Shown: positions 7,663 to 16,304 of the stretch, piece after piece
Numbering within the stretch: the stretch's first letter is position 1
Layout: each line of letters opens with the position of its first letter
Assembly (NCBI GenBank): GCA_900470155.1
Contig: UBZT01000008.1
Coordinates: 246,114-310,113 of the forward strand
Reading direction: 5' to 3'
Source: Hyphomicrobiales bacterium
GTDB taxonomy: Bacteria > Pseudomonadota > Alphaproteobacteria > Rhizobiales > Rhizobiaceae
Length of the DNA stretch: 64,000 nucleotides
Notes under the pieces: model-generated
Told to the model about the DNA's origin: nothing
The model's input: the letters and a program-made list of their open reading frames with translations, nothing else
The model's database searches: none
Made by a program: the position numbers and the translations under genes

Positions 7663-9930
7663 ATGGTGAGCTTGAGAAGAGCGTCGGTTGCGGACGCCGA
7701 CGCTGCGTTGGCTCAGGATCGGCGTGCCTCGTTTGCTCTCCCGGGCCTTTTGGTGGCAAGCGGCGCTCTGATCTGTGCCATCTTTACATTGCCTATTCTC
7801 CTCGGCCTGACGCCGATCGAACCGACATCGCAGGTGCTGGTCGCATCGGCTGCGGTCAACTCGCTTTTCATCGTCGGTCTGATGTTCCTGATCGGCCGGG
7901 AGGTCACGCGCCTGTTCCGCGCCCGCAGCCGTGGTCGCGCCGCCGCGCGTTTGCATGTCCGCATCGTTGCGCTGTTTTCGATCATTGCGATTACACCGGC
8001 GATCCTGGTGGCAATCTTTGCCTCGATCACCCTGAATGTCGGTTTGGATCGCTGGTTCTCGCTGCGCACGCAATCGATCGTCTCGTCGTCGATGAACGTG
8101 GCGCAGGCCTATATGATGGAGAATGCCAGCTATCTTCAGGGCCAGACCATCTCCATGGCCAATGACCTGGAGCGCAACCGGTCGCTGTTTTATCTGGACC
8201 GCACCGGCTTCGTCGAACTCCTGACCCGCCAAGCACGCGGCCGCGGCATGCTCGGCGCCTTTCTGGTCCGTGAAGACGGATCGGCAATCACACAGGCCGA
8301 TATCCAGACGGAAAAGCCGCTGCCAGCCATTCCGCGCGATGCCCTGCAGAGCGCCTCCGCCGGCCAGCCGACGCTGATACCGCCCGGCGTGACCAACCTT
8401 GTTGGGGCCATTATTCAGCTCGATTCGATATCGGGAACCTTCCTCTATACGATCCGGGCGGTGGACCCGAAGGTCATGGCCGCCATGCGGCTGATGGAAG
8501 AGAACACGGCCGAATACAAGGCGATGGAAGACGGTCGGACGACCTTGCAGATCGCTTTTGCCATTCTCTATCTCGGCTTTGCGCTGATCGTGCTGCTTGC
8601 CGCCATCTGGACCGCGATCGCCGTCGCAGACCGCATCGTGCGGCCGATCCGGTTGTTGATTGGCGCCGCCGACAGCATTGCCTCCGGCAATCTCAATGTG
8701 ATCGTGCCGGTACGCGCCGCCGACGGCGATGTCGGCAGCCTTTCGCGAACCTTCAACAAGATGATCACCCAGATCCGCACCCAGCGCGACGAGATCCTGG
8801 AGGCCAAGGACGAGGTCGATGACCGACGCCGGTTCATCGAGGCGGTTCTCTCGGGGGTTACGGCGGCCGTTATCGGCGTCGAGGACGACGGCGTCATAAC
8901 GATCGTCAATCCGTCGGCCGAATTCTTCCTTGGCCTGTCTGCCGACCAACTGATCGGCCAGAAAATAGCTCTGGTCGCACCGGAGGTCGACCGCGTGCTC
9001 GCCGAAGCGGCGGTTCGCCATCGCGGTGAATATCGCGAGCAGATCAACCTGATCCGCGGCGGCAAGGAGCGGACGCTGAACGTGCAGGTGACGCGCGAGG
9101 AAACGCGGGGCTCCGCCGACAGCTACGTGATCACGCTCGACGATTTCACTGATCTGGTCATCGCCCAGCGCTCGTCGGCCTGGGCCGACGTTGCCCGGCG
9201 CATTGCCCATGAGATCAAGAATCCCCTGACCCCGATCCAGCTGTCGGCCGAGCGCTTGAAGCGACGCTATGGCAAGCAGATCGCCGAGGACGACAAGGCG
9301 GTGTTCAACCAGTGCACCGACACCATCGTCCGTCAGGTCGAGGATATCGGCCGCATGGTCGACGAATTCTCCGCATTCGCTCGCATGCCCAAACCGACAA
9401 AGCAGCGGGCGGATCTGCGTGAAATCCTCAAAGATGCCGTCTTCCTGCGCGAGATGGGCAGCACCGAGATCGAGTTTCAGCGCGACTTCGGCGACGAGGC
9501 GCTCGAAGGCAGTTTCGACGCACGCATGCTGTCGCAGGCTGTCGGCAACATCGTCAAGAATGCCGTCGAAGCGATTGAGGCGGTGCCGGCCGAGGATCTC
9601 GGTAGTGGTGGCAAGATCCTGGTGCGCTCGTATTTTGATCGCGACCTTGATCGTTTCGCCGTCGATGTGATCGACAACGGTCGCGGCCTGCCGGTGGAAA
9701 ACCGGCATCGTATTCTCGAACCCTATATGACGATGCGCGACAAAGGCACTGGCCTCGGTCTCGCGATCGTCAAAAAGATCATTGAAGAGCATGGCGGGCA
9801 GCTCGAGTTGCATGACGCACCGGCCGATTTTGACCGGGGCAGGGGCGCGATGATCCGCATCATCCTGCCGCGCATCGACGCTGCCGCCATGGAAAGCGAT
9901 AACGACAAGGAAAAGGTCTATGGCCTCTGA
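7663..9930 (+). CDS. ntrY: Membrane-bound nitrogen regulation sensor kinase NtrY
   Basis: A 755-residue sensor kinase. The N-terminus has three hydrophobic segments (starting near residues 25, 55 and 103), then an extracytoplasmic region, a fourth membrane helix (about residues 285-315), a HAMP linker and a PAS domain (VEDDGVITIVNPSAEFF). The kinase core follows: H-box [15 protein letters not shown]-box VKNAVEAIE, DNGRGLP, and GTGLGLAIVKKIIEEHGG. NtrY signals to NtrX in response to nitrogen or redox state in several alphaproteobacteria. It overlaps ntrX by eleven bases. The 185-bp gap after ntrC holds a TTGACA at 7474-7479 over the ntrC stop but only a weak -10, so a separate ntrYX promoter is possible, not shown. 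Confidence 0.95.
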   Translation: MVSLRRASVADADAALAQDRRASFALPGLLVASGALICAIFTLPILLGLTPIEPTSQVLVASAAVNSLFIVGLMFLIGREVTRLFRARSRGRAAARLHVRIVALFSIIAITPAILVAIFASITLNVGLDRWFSLRTQSIVSSSMNVAQAYMMENASYLQGQTISMANDLERNRSLFYLDRTGFVELLTRQARGRGMLGAFLVREDGSAITQADIQTEKPLPAIPRDALQSASAGQPTLIPPGVTNLVGAIIQLDSISGTFLYTIRAVDPKVMAAMRLMEENTAEYKAMEDGRTTLQIAFAILYLGFALIVLLAAIWTAIAVADRIVRPIRLLIGAADSIASGNLNVIVPVRAADGDVGSLSRTFNKMITQIRTQRDEILEAKDEVDDRRRFIEAVLSGVTAAVIGVEDDGVITIVNPSAEFFLGLSADQLIGQKIALVAPEVDRVLAEAAVRHRGEYREQINLIRGGKERTLNVQVTREETRGSADSYVITLDDFTDLVIAQRSSAWADVARRIAHEIKNPLTPIQLSAERLKRRYGKQIAEDDKAVFNQCTDTIVRQVEDIGRMVDEFSAFARMPKPTKQRADLREILKDAVFLREMGSTEIEFQRDFGDEALEGSFDARMLSQAVGNIVKNAVEAIEAVPAEDLGSGGKILVRSYFDRDLDRFAVDVIDNGRGLPVENRHRILEPYMTMRDKGTGLGLAIVKKIIEEHGGQLELHDAPADFDRGRGAMIRIILPRIDAAAMESDNDKEKVYGL

Positions 9931-11284
9931 TATTCTGGTAGTCGATGACGAAGAAGACATTCGCGAGATTGTCTCCGGCATCCTCAGTGACGAAGGTCAC
10001 GAGACGCGCACCGCCCACGATGCCGACAGTGCACTTGCGGCCATTTCGGACCGTGCTCCGCGCCTGATTTTCCTTGATATCTGGATGCAGGGCAGCCGCC
10101 TCGACGGCCTGGCATTGCTTGACGAGATCAAGGTGCGTCATCCTGACCTGCCGGTGGTGATGATCTCCGGTCACGGCAATATCGAGACGGCTGTTTCAGC
10201 GATCAAGCGCGGGGCGTTCGATTTTATCGAAAAGCCGTTCAAGGCCGACCGGTTGATTCTGATCGCAGAGCGGGCGCTGGAAAATTCCAAGCTCAAGCGC
10301 GAAGTCTCCGATCTCAAGCGCCGCACCGGTGATGCCGTCGAACTGATCGGCACATCGGTTGCCGTCTCGCAACTGCGCCAGACGATCGAGAAGGTCGCGC
10401 CGACCAACAGCCGCATCATGATTTTCGGCCCCTCCGGCTGCGGCAAGGAACTTGTCGCCCGGATGATCCACAAGCGCTCGACGCGCAACGGCGGCCCTTT
10501 CGTGTCGCTGAATGCTGCCGCCATCACGCCGGATCGTATGGAAATGGCATTGTTCGGGACCGAGGGCACGCCCGGACAACCCCGCCGGATTGGCGCATTG
10601 GAAGAAGCCCATCGCGGCATTCTCTACCTGGACGAAATCGGTGAAATGCCGCGCGAAACTCAGAACAAGATCTTGCGCGTGCTGGTCGACCAGCAGTTCG
10701 AACGCGTTGGCGGTTCCAAACGCGTCAAGGTCGACGTGCGGATCATTTCGTCAAGCGCCTACAATCTTGAAAGCATGATCGCCGAGGGACGGTTCCGCGA
10801 GGATCTGTTCCACCGCCTTGCCGTGGTTCCGATCAAGGTGCCGGCGCTCGCCGAGCGACGCGAGGATATCCCCTTCCTCGTCGACATGTTCATGCGCCAG
10901 ATTTCCGAGCAGGCCGGTATTCGCCAACGCAAGATTGGCGAAGATGCCATGGCCGTGCTGCAGGCGAACGATTGGCCGGGCAATATCCGCCAGCTGCGCA
11001 ACAATATCGAGCGCTTGATGATCCTCGCCCGCGGCGACGCACCGGAGACCGCGATCTCGGCAGAGATGTTGCCGCAGGACCTGTCTGACATGCTGCCGAA
11101 AGTCTCGGCCAGTAACGACACCCACATCATGACCCTGCCTTTGCGCGAGGCGCGTGAAATGTTCGAACGCGACTATCTGATAGCCCAGATCAATCGCTTC
11201 GGCGGCAACATCTCGCGCACCGCGGAATTCGTCGGCATGGAGCGCTCGGCACTCCATCGCAAACTGAAATCCCTTGGCGTATAA
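9920..11284 (+). CDS. ntrX: Response regulator NtrX, lacking the GAFTGA motif
   Basis: A 454-residue NtrC-like regulator with a receiver domain (ILVVDDEEDIREI; Asp53 in FLDIW; Lys in FIEKPFKADR), an AAA+ domain and a C-terminal Fis-type helix-turn-helix (FGGNISRTAEFVGMERSAL). Walker A reads FGPSGCGKE and Walker B LYLDEIGEM. Between them the GAFTGA loop that NtrC uses to remodel sigma-54 holoenzyme is missing: the region reads ALFGTEGTPGQPRRIGALEE. I infer that this NtrX cannot activate sigma-54 promoters in the NtrC manner and more likely binds DNA as a conventional regulator, as reported for alphaproteobacterial NtrX proteins. It is paired with ntrY upstream and followed by trkA 50 bp later. 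Confidence 0.95.
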   Translation: MASDILVVDDEEDIREIVSGILSDEGHETRTAHDADSALAAISDRAPRLIFLDIWMQGSRLDGLALLDEIKVRHPDLPVVMISGHGNIETAVSAIKRGAFDFIEKPFKADRLILIAERALENSKLKREVSDLKRRTGDAVELIGTSVAVSQLRQTIEKVAPTNSRIMIFGPSGCGKELVARMIHKRSTRNGGPFVSLNAAAITPDRMEMALFGTEGTPGQPRRIGALEEAHRGILYLDEIGEMPRETQNKILRVLVDQQFERVGGSKRVKVDVRIISSSAYNLESMIAEGRFREDLFHRLAVVPIKVPALAERREDIPFLVDMFMRQISEQAGIRQRKIGEDAMAVLQANDWPGNIRQLRNNIERLMILARGDAPETAISAEMLPQDLSDMLPKVSASNDTHIMTLPLREAREMFERDYLIAQINRFGGNISRTAEFVGMERSALHRKLKSLGV

Positions 11285-11334
11285 CTGAGTCTGCAGTGCC
11301 GGACGATTGAGCCGGCCGGCCGGGAAAGGCATTC

Positions 11335-12711
11335 ATGAAGGTCATCATTTGTGGCGCGGGGCAGGTGGGCTACGGCATCGCCGAGCGCCTGTCTCAGGAA
11401 GACAATGATGTGTCGGTCATCGATACGTCGGCATCACTTGTCAGCCACATTACCGAGACGCTGGACGTGCGCGGCTATGTCGGGCACGGCGCGCATCCCG
11501 ATGTCCTGGCCAAGGCGGGCGCCGATCAGGCGGATATGCTGATTGCAGTGACGCTTTACGATGAAATCAACATGACCGCCTGCCAGGTGGCGCATTCCCT
11601 GTTCAATGTGCCGACCAAGATTGCCCGTATTCGGTCGCAGAATTACCTGCGTCCGGAATATTCCGATCTCTTCAGTCGCGACAATCTTCCGATCGATGTG
11701 ACCATTTCGCCCGAGATCGAAGTCGGCAAGATGGTGCTTCGTCGTATTTCCTTCCCCGGGGCGACAGATGTCGTACGTTTTGCCGACGACAACATCGCCA
11801 TGCTGGCGATTGAATGCATGGAAGACTGCCCGGTTGTCGATACGCCCTTGCAGCAGCTGAGCGAACTTTTTCCCGACCTGATGGCGACCGTCGCGGCCAT
11901 TTATCGCAATGGCAAATTGATGATCGCCCGTTCGGAGGATCATCTGCTGGTCGGCGACCTGGCATATGTCATCTGCCAGCGCGAACATGTTCGACGCACG
12001 CTCGGCCTGTTCGGCCATGAAGAGCAGGAAGCTGCGCGCATCGTGATCGCCGGAGGCGGCAATATCGGCTACTACGTTGCCAGAACGATCGAAGAGATGC
12101 AGCCAAAGACCCGGATCAAGATCATCGAGAATGATCGTGATCGCGCCGTCTATGTCTCCGATCAGCTGCGCGAAGGCATCGTTCTGCATGGTTCGGCGCT
12201 TGACCAGCACATCCTGCAGCAGGCGGACATTCAGGACGCCGACCTGATGATCACGCTGACCAACAATGACCAGACCAATATCCTCAGTGCGGCTATGGCC
12301 AAGCGCCTCGGTTGCAAATCGGGCATGGCGCTGATCAACAGCCCGTCCTTCCACGACCTGGCTGCATCGATCGGCATCGACGCCTACATCAATCCACGCG
12401 CAGTGACGATTTCCCGTGTTTTGCAACATGTGCGCAAGGGCCGTATTCTTGCGGTTTATGCGGTTCAAAAGGGCATGGCGGAAGTGATCGAGGCGGAAGC
12501 GCTGGAGACCTCGCCTTTGGTCGGACGTCCTTTCCGCGATCTCGAGCTTCCCGCTGGTCTGCGCATCGGTGCGATCTACCGCGACAAGACGGTGATCCGT
12601 CCGAATGGCGACACCAAGATCAAGGCGAAGGACCGCGTCGTGATTTTCGCGTCGGCAGCTGCCGTGCGCCATGTCGAGCAGATGTTCCGCGTTTCGATCC
12701 AGTATTTCTAA
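11335..12711 (+). CDS. trkA: Trk potassium uptake regulatory subunit TrkA
   Basis: A 458-residue cytosolic protein built from two tandem RCK modules. The first Rossmann motif is ICGAGQVGYGIAERL at the N-terminus. The second, IAGGGNIGYYVARTI, begins near residue 237, each followed by an RCK-C domain (the last ending VVIFASAAAVRHVEQMF). TrkA binds NAD(H) and ATP and gates the TrkH/TrkG potassium channel subunit, which is not encoded here. It follows ntrX with a 50-bp gap and in the same direction, an arrangement conserved in rhizobia that suggests co-transcription with ntrYX. A GGGAAAGG ribosome site precedes the ATG. Confidence 0.95.
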   Translation: MKVIICGAGQVGYGIAERLSQEDNDVSVIDTSASLVSHITETLDVRGYVGHGAHPDVLAKAGADQADMLIAVTLYDEINMTACQVAHSLFNVPTKIARIRSQNYLRPEYSDLFSRDNLPIDVTISPEIEVGKMVLRRISFPGATDVVRFADDNIAMLAIECMEDCPVVDTPLQQLSELFPDLMATVAAIYRNGKLMIARSEDHLLVGDLAYVICQREHVRRTLGLFGHEEQEAARIVIAGGGNIGYYVARTIEEMQPKTRIKIIENDRDRAVYVSDQLREGIVLHGSALDQHILQQADIQDADLMITLTNNDQTNILSAAMAKRLGCKSGMALINSPSFHDLAASIGIDAYINPRAVTISRVLQHVRKGRILAVYAVQKGMAEVIEAEALETSPLVGRPFRDLELPAGLRIGAIYRDKTVIRPNGDTKIKAKDRVVIFASAAAVRHVEQMFRVSIQYF

Positions 12712-12729
12712 CCGACAGGCCCATTGTCC

Positions 12730-13593
12730 ATGCCGAGAATTGCTTATGTGAATGGTCGCTATGTGGCGCATGACGATGCCGCCGTTCATATCGAGGATCG
12801 TGGCTATCAGTTCGCCGACGGCGTATACGAAGTCTGCGAGATCCGCCATGGAATGATCGTCGACCTGACCCGGCATCTGGATCGGCTTGATCGGTCCCTG
12901 GGCGAACTCCGGATGAAAAGCCCGATGAGCCGCAGGGCCCTTACCCAGATCATTCGTGAGGTCGCCCGCCGCAACCGGGTGAATAACGGCTTGTTCTATC
13001 TGCAAGTCACCCGTGGCATCGCCCGCCGCGATCATGTCTTCCCTTCGGCGGACACCACGCCTTCGCTGGTCATCACCGCCAAGATTACCGATCCAGGCGT
13101 GCTTGCTGCCAAGAACGAAAAGGGTCTGAAGGCCATCACCCTGCCGGACAATCGCTGGGATCGCGTCGATATCAAGACGGTCGGCTTGCTTCCCAATGTC
13201 ATGGCGCGGCAGGCAGCCAAGGAGGCCGGCGCTCAGGAGGCGATCTATATCGATGCGCGTGGCATGGTGACCGAAGGAGCTGCCACCAATGTCTGGATCG
13301 TTGATGCAAACGGTATTTTGACGACAAGGCCCGCCGAACACGGCATTTTGCGTGGCATTACCCGTACGGGTCTGTTGGATGTGACCAAGCTGCTCGGCAT
13401 CCAGGTTGCAGAGCGTGAGTTTTCCCGCGAGGAAATGCTGTCGGCCCGCGAGGTCTTCATCACCGCTGCTACCAGCATTTGTTTCCCGATCGTCGAAATT
13501 GACGGCCAGACAATCGGAAACGGTCATCCAGGCTCGGTTTCCGACAAGATCCGATCCGCCTTTTTCGACGTTGCGGAGAAGACGGCGATTTGA
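12730..13593 (+). CDS. dat: D-amino-acid / branched-chain aminotransferase family (class IV PLP enzyme)
   Basis: A 287-residue fold-type IV aminotransferase. The N-terminal YVNGRYVAHDDAAVHIEDRG is characteristic. The presumed PLP lysine lies in VDIKTVGLLPNVMARQAA. The cofactor phosphate loop and substrate region follow as EGAATNVWIVD, ILRGITRTGLLD and FITAATSICFPIV. The sequence fits D-alanine aminotransferase, which interconverts D-alanine and D-glutamate with 2-oxo acids for peptidoglycan. IlvE and aminodeoxychorismate lyase are related alternatives, but the short N-terminus and GLLPNVMA motif favour Dat. I use the ATG at 12730, six bases after an in-frame TTG. It lies between trkA (18 bp) and hfq in the same direction. 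Confidence 0.88.
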   Translation: MPRIAYVNGRYVAHDDAAVHIEDRGYQFADGVYEVCEIRHGMIVDLTRHLDRLDRSLGELRMKSPMSRRALTQIIREVARRNRVNNGLFYLQVTRGIARRDHVFPSADTTPSLVITAKITDPGVLAAKNEKGLKAITLPDNRWDRVDIKTVGLLPNVMARQAAKEAGAQEAIYIDARGMVTEGAATNVWIVDANGILTTRPAEHGILRGITRTGLLDVTKLLGIQVAEREFSREEMLSAREVFITAATSICFPIVEIDGQTIGNGHPGSVSDKIRSAFFDVAEKTAI

Positions 13594-13664
13594 TACCAAG
13601 TTTTGCTGGTGAAGGGGCGAGGGGGCCATTTCCTGCAGCCTGACCAGCGACAACAATAATCACA

Positions 13665-13694
13665 CCGGCCAAAAGGCCGGCAAGAAAGAAAGAA
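13665..13694 (+). promoter_or_regulatory. hfq leader: CCGGCC/GGCCGG hairpin plus A-rich repeat
   Basis: A perfect six-base-pair stem with an AAAA loop (13665-13680) is followed directly by a purine tract of AAG/AAA/GAA-like triplets (13682-13694) ending nine bases before the hfq ATG. Hfq binds A-R-N repeats on its distal face and represses its own mRNA in several bacteria, so this is a candidate autoregulatory site. The link is an inference from the sequence pattern. Confidence 0.5.
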
Positions 13695-13702
13695 GCGGCG
13701 CC

Positions 13703-13954
13703 ATGGCGGAACGTTCTCAGAATCTGCAGGATCTTTTCCTCAACACAGTCCGTAAGCAGAAAATCTCGCTGACCATCTTCCTGATCAACGGCGTGAAGCT
13801 CACGGGTGTTGTGACATCCTTCGACAATTTCTGCGTTCTCCTGCGTCGCGACGGGCATTCCCAGCTCGTCTACAAACACGCCATCTCGACCATCATGCCA
13901 GGCCAGCCGATGCAGATGTTCGAGAGCGAAGACAACGCTTCCGGACAGGACTGA
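13703..13954 (+). CDS. hfq: RNA chaperone Hfq
   Basis: An 83-residue Sm-like protein that forms a ring hexamer and pairs small RNAs with target mRNAs. The Sm1 motif is [21 protein letters not shown] and Sm2 is VYKHAISTI. The N-terminal [12 protein letters not shown] contributes the Gln and Phe that bind uridine on the proximal face. The C-terminal tail is short ([13 protein letters not shown]), as in other rhizobia. The gene is followed at once by hflX, the usual pairing. In rhizobia Hfq affects nitrogen fixation gene control and nutrient uptake. Its ATG is preceded by an A-rich leader instead of a strong Shine-Dalgarno sequence. Confidence 0.98.
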   Translation: MAERSQNLQDLFLNTVRKQKISLTIFLINGVKLTGVVTSFDNFCVLLRRDGHSQLVYKHAISTIMPGQPMQMFESEDNASGQD

Positions 13955-14021
13955 GATCATCACAAACCGCGACACCAAGAACGAATCGATCATCCCGGAA
14001 GGCGAAAAGCGTCGGGATGAC

Positions 14022-15356
14022 ATGCGGGCGGTTGTGCTCGTGCCTGTCCTGAAGCAGGGCCGCCAGCCGGTCCTGCCGGAAGGCGCGCCACCCGCTCCCA
14101 GTCGTTCGAACGAAGCCCGCCTCGAAGAGGCGATGGGCCTTGCACGCGCCATCGACCTGACGATTGCCGCCGGTATGATCATTCCGGTCAATCAGCCCCG
14201 CCCGGCAACGTTGCTTGGCTCCGGCAAGATCGAAGAAGTCACCGCCATGCTCGACGAGCGTGATGCCGGTCTGGTCATCGTCGATCATCCGCTGACACCG
14301 GTCCAGCAGCGCAATCTCGAAAAGGAATGGAACGCCAAGGTCATCGACCGCACGGGTCTCATTCTCGAAATCTTCGGCCGCCGTGCCTCCACCAAGGAAG
14401 GCACGCTGCAGGTCGAACTTGCACATCTGAACTACCAGAAGGGCCGCCTGGTTCGCAGCTGGACCCACTTGGAACGCCAGCGCGGTGGTGCGGGCTTCAT
14501 GGGTGGTCCGGGCGAAACCCAGATCGAAGCCGACCGTCGCATGCTGCAGGACCGCATCGTAAAGCTCGAGAAGGAGCTGGAACAGGTCGTGCGCACCCGT
14601 CAGCTTCACCGGGCCAAGCGTCGCAAAGTGCCGCATCCGATTGTCGCCTTGGTCGGCTATACCAATGCCGGCAAGTCGACCTTGTTCAATCGCATCACCG
14701 GCGCCGGCGTGCGTGCCGAAGACATGCTGTTTGCCACGCTTGATCCGACCCTGCGCCGGATGAAGCTGCCGCATGGCCGCACGGTCATTCTCTCCGACAC
14801 CGTCGGTTTCATTTCCAATCTGCCGACCCATCTTGTTGCCGCCTTCCGTGCGACGCTGGAGGAGGTACTGGAAGCTGATCTGATCCTGCATGTGCGCGAC
14901 ATGGCCGACCCGGACAATGGTGCCCAGTCGGCCGACGTGTTGCGCATTCTCGACGATCTCGGCATCGACGAAAAGGAGCGCTCCGAGCGCATCATCGAAA
15001 TCTGGAACAAGATCGACCGGCTCGATCCGGAAACCCATGACGCCATCATGCAGAAGGCCGAAGGCCGTGAGAATGTCATGTCCGTCTCGGCGATCACCGG
15101 CGAAGGTGTCGACAAGCTGCTGGACGTGATATCGGAACGTCTCTCGGGCGTCCTGACGGAAGCAACGATCACTATTCCCGCCGACAAACACGCTCTGATC
15201 TCCTGGGCCTATGAAAATGCCGTCGTCACCGGCCGCGAAGACCATGAGGACGGTTCCGTCAGCCTAGACGTGCGCCTGACCGAACGGCAGGCCGACGAGA
15301 TGGAGCGCAAGCTGGGAAGCGGCCAGAAGCCGGACAAGGAAGACTGGGAGCGGTAG
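14022..15356 (+). CDS. hflX: Ribosome-associated GTPase HflX
   Basis: A 444-residue GTPase. The N-terminal HflX domain carries RPATLLGSGKIEE and IVDHPLTPVQQRNLE. A glycine-rich linker GGAGFMGGPGETQIEADRR leads to the G domain: G1 GYTNAGKST, G2/G3 region DTVGFISNLPTHLV, and G4 NKID. HflX splits stalled or stressed 70S ribosomes. Coding character reaches upstream of the ATG at 14022: an in-frame stretch (ITNRDTKNESII then PEGEKRRDD) continues back to an ATC at 13956, five bases after an AGGA. The true start may therefore be a non-AUG codon just after the hfq stop. The 14022 start gives a complete HflX domain and is used here. Confidence 0.95.
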   Translation: MRAVVLVPVLKQGRQPVLPEGAPPAPSRSNEARLEEAMGLARAIDLTIAAGMIIPVNQPRPATLLGSGKIEEVTAMLDERDAGLVIVDHPLTPVQQRNLEKEWNAKVIDRTGLILEIFGRRASTKEGTLQVELAHLNYQKGRLVRSWTHLERQRGGAGFMGGPGETQIEADRRMLQDRIVKLEKELEQVVRTRQLHRAKRRKVPHPIVALVGYTNAGKSTLFNRITGAGVRAEDMLFATLDPTLRRMKLPHGRTVILSDTVGFISNLPTHLVAAFRATLEEVLEADLILHVRDMADPDNGAQSADVLRILDDLGIDEKERSERIIEIWNKIDRLDPETHDAIMQKAEGRENVMSVSAITGEGVDKLLDVISERLSGVLTEATITIPADKHALISWAYENAVVTGREDHEDGSVSLDVRLTERQADEMERKLGSGQKPDKEDWER

Positions 15357-15447
15357 CGCTTCCGGTCCTCTGCCTTTGCCCCTGGGGACAAAGCCAGAGC
15401 CGAGCCTGCGATCTCGGCCGTAGCCAAACACGCCAAGGGCTTCGCCC

Positions 15448-16281
15448 TCAAGAGAGCCGGCGCTCGATCTGTTTTGCCGCTTGCCAGAGTTCTTCCATCC
15501 GCTCCAGCGTTGCCGCCTTCAGATCTTCACCATTTACATGAAGTTCTGTTTCTATGTGATTGAAGCGACGGCGAAATTTTGAATTCGTTCCACGCAGTGC
15601 CTGCTCCGGCTCCGCGCCGACATGCCGGCCGATATTGACCAGCGCGAAGATCAGGTCGCCAAGCTCGTCCGAGATCCTGTCCTGCTGGCCGGCCTTGAGC
15701 GCTTCGCGCAATTCGCCGATTTCCTCTTCGATCTTGTCGAGGATAGGTTCGGCCTCGGACCAGTCGAATCCCACTTTGGCCGCCTGTTCCTGCAGCTTCA
15801 GTGCTTCGGTCAATGCCGGAAAGCTTCGCTGCACACCGCCGAGATGGCCTTGCTTGAAATCGTCGCTGCCGCCGTTCTTGGCACGCCGTTCGGCGCGCTC
15901 CTGCTTCTCTTGCCGCTTGATCGCGTCCCATTGCAGCTTCACGGTTTCCGGCGTATCGGCATCGGAACGGGCAAACACATGTGGATGCCGCCGGATCATC
16001 TTGGTGGTGATCGCGGTGACCACGTCGCCGAAGTTGAACAGCCCTGCCTCTTCGGCAATCCGGGCATGGAACACCACCTGCAGCAGCAGATCGCCGAGTT
16101 CGTCGCATAGATCGTCCGGATCATTGCGTTCGATCGCGTCGGCCACTTCATAGGCCTCCTCGATCGTATAAGGTTTGATCGTTTCGAAGGTCTGGACGAT
16201 GTCCCAGGGGCAGCCGGTCTCGGGATTGCGCAGTGCCGCCATGATGTCGAGCAGGCGGGTTATGTCGGTCGAAGCTTCCAT
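15448..16281 (-). CDS. mazG: Nucleoside triphosphate pyrophosphohydrolase MazG
   Basis: A 277-residue housecleaning NTP pyrophosphatase with two MazG domains. The first shows GCPWDIVQTFETIKPYTIEE and the metal-binding EEAYEVADAIE ... LCDELGDLLLQVVFHARI pattern of acidic residues. The second (about residues 170-260) repeats it as EIGELREALK and ISDELGDLIFALVNIGRH. It hydrolyses non-canonical or excess NTPs to the monophosphate and pyrophosphate. It is transcribed against hflX, whose stop lies 91 bp away, and follows the deaminase gene on the same strand by 23 bp. The hflX-mazG convergence is typical of this chromosomal region in rhizobia. Confidence 0.95.
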   Translation of the reverse strand: MEASTDITRLLDIMAALRNPETGCPWDIVQTFETIKPYTIEEAYEVADAIERNDPDDLCDELGDLLLQVVFHARIAEEAGLFNFGDVVTAITTKMIRRHPHVFARSDADTPETVKLQWDAIKRQEKQERAERRAKNGGSDDFKQGHLGGVQRSFPALTEALKLQEQAAKVGFDWSEAEPILDKIEEEIGELREALKAGQQDRISDELGDLIFALVNIGRHVGAEPEQALRGTNSKFRRRFNHIETELHVNGEDLKAATLERMEELWQAAKQIERRLS

Positions 16282-16304
16282 GATCTGTTCTGTGTCTCTT
16301 TGGC

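Noticed and set aside
7375..9981. 868-codon open frame on the minus strand opposite ntrY
   Set aside because: It is antisense to a fully supported NtrY, rich in Arg, Asp and His runs as expected from GC-rich complements, with no recognisable domain.
11434..13656. 740-codon minus-strand frame opposite trkA and dat
   Set aside because: It spans two well supported genes and the gap between them and shows no domain; a codon-composition shadow.
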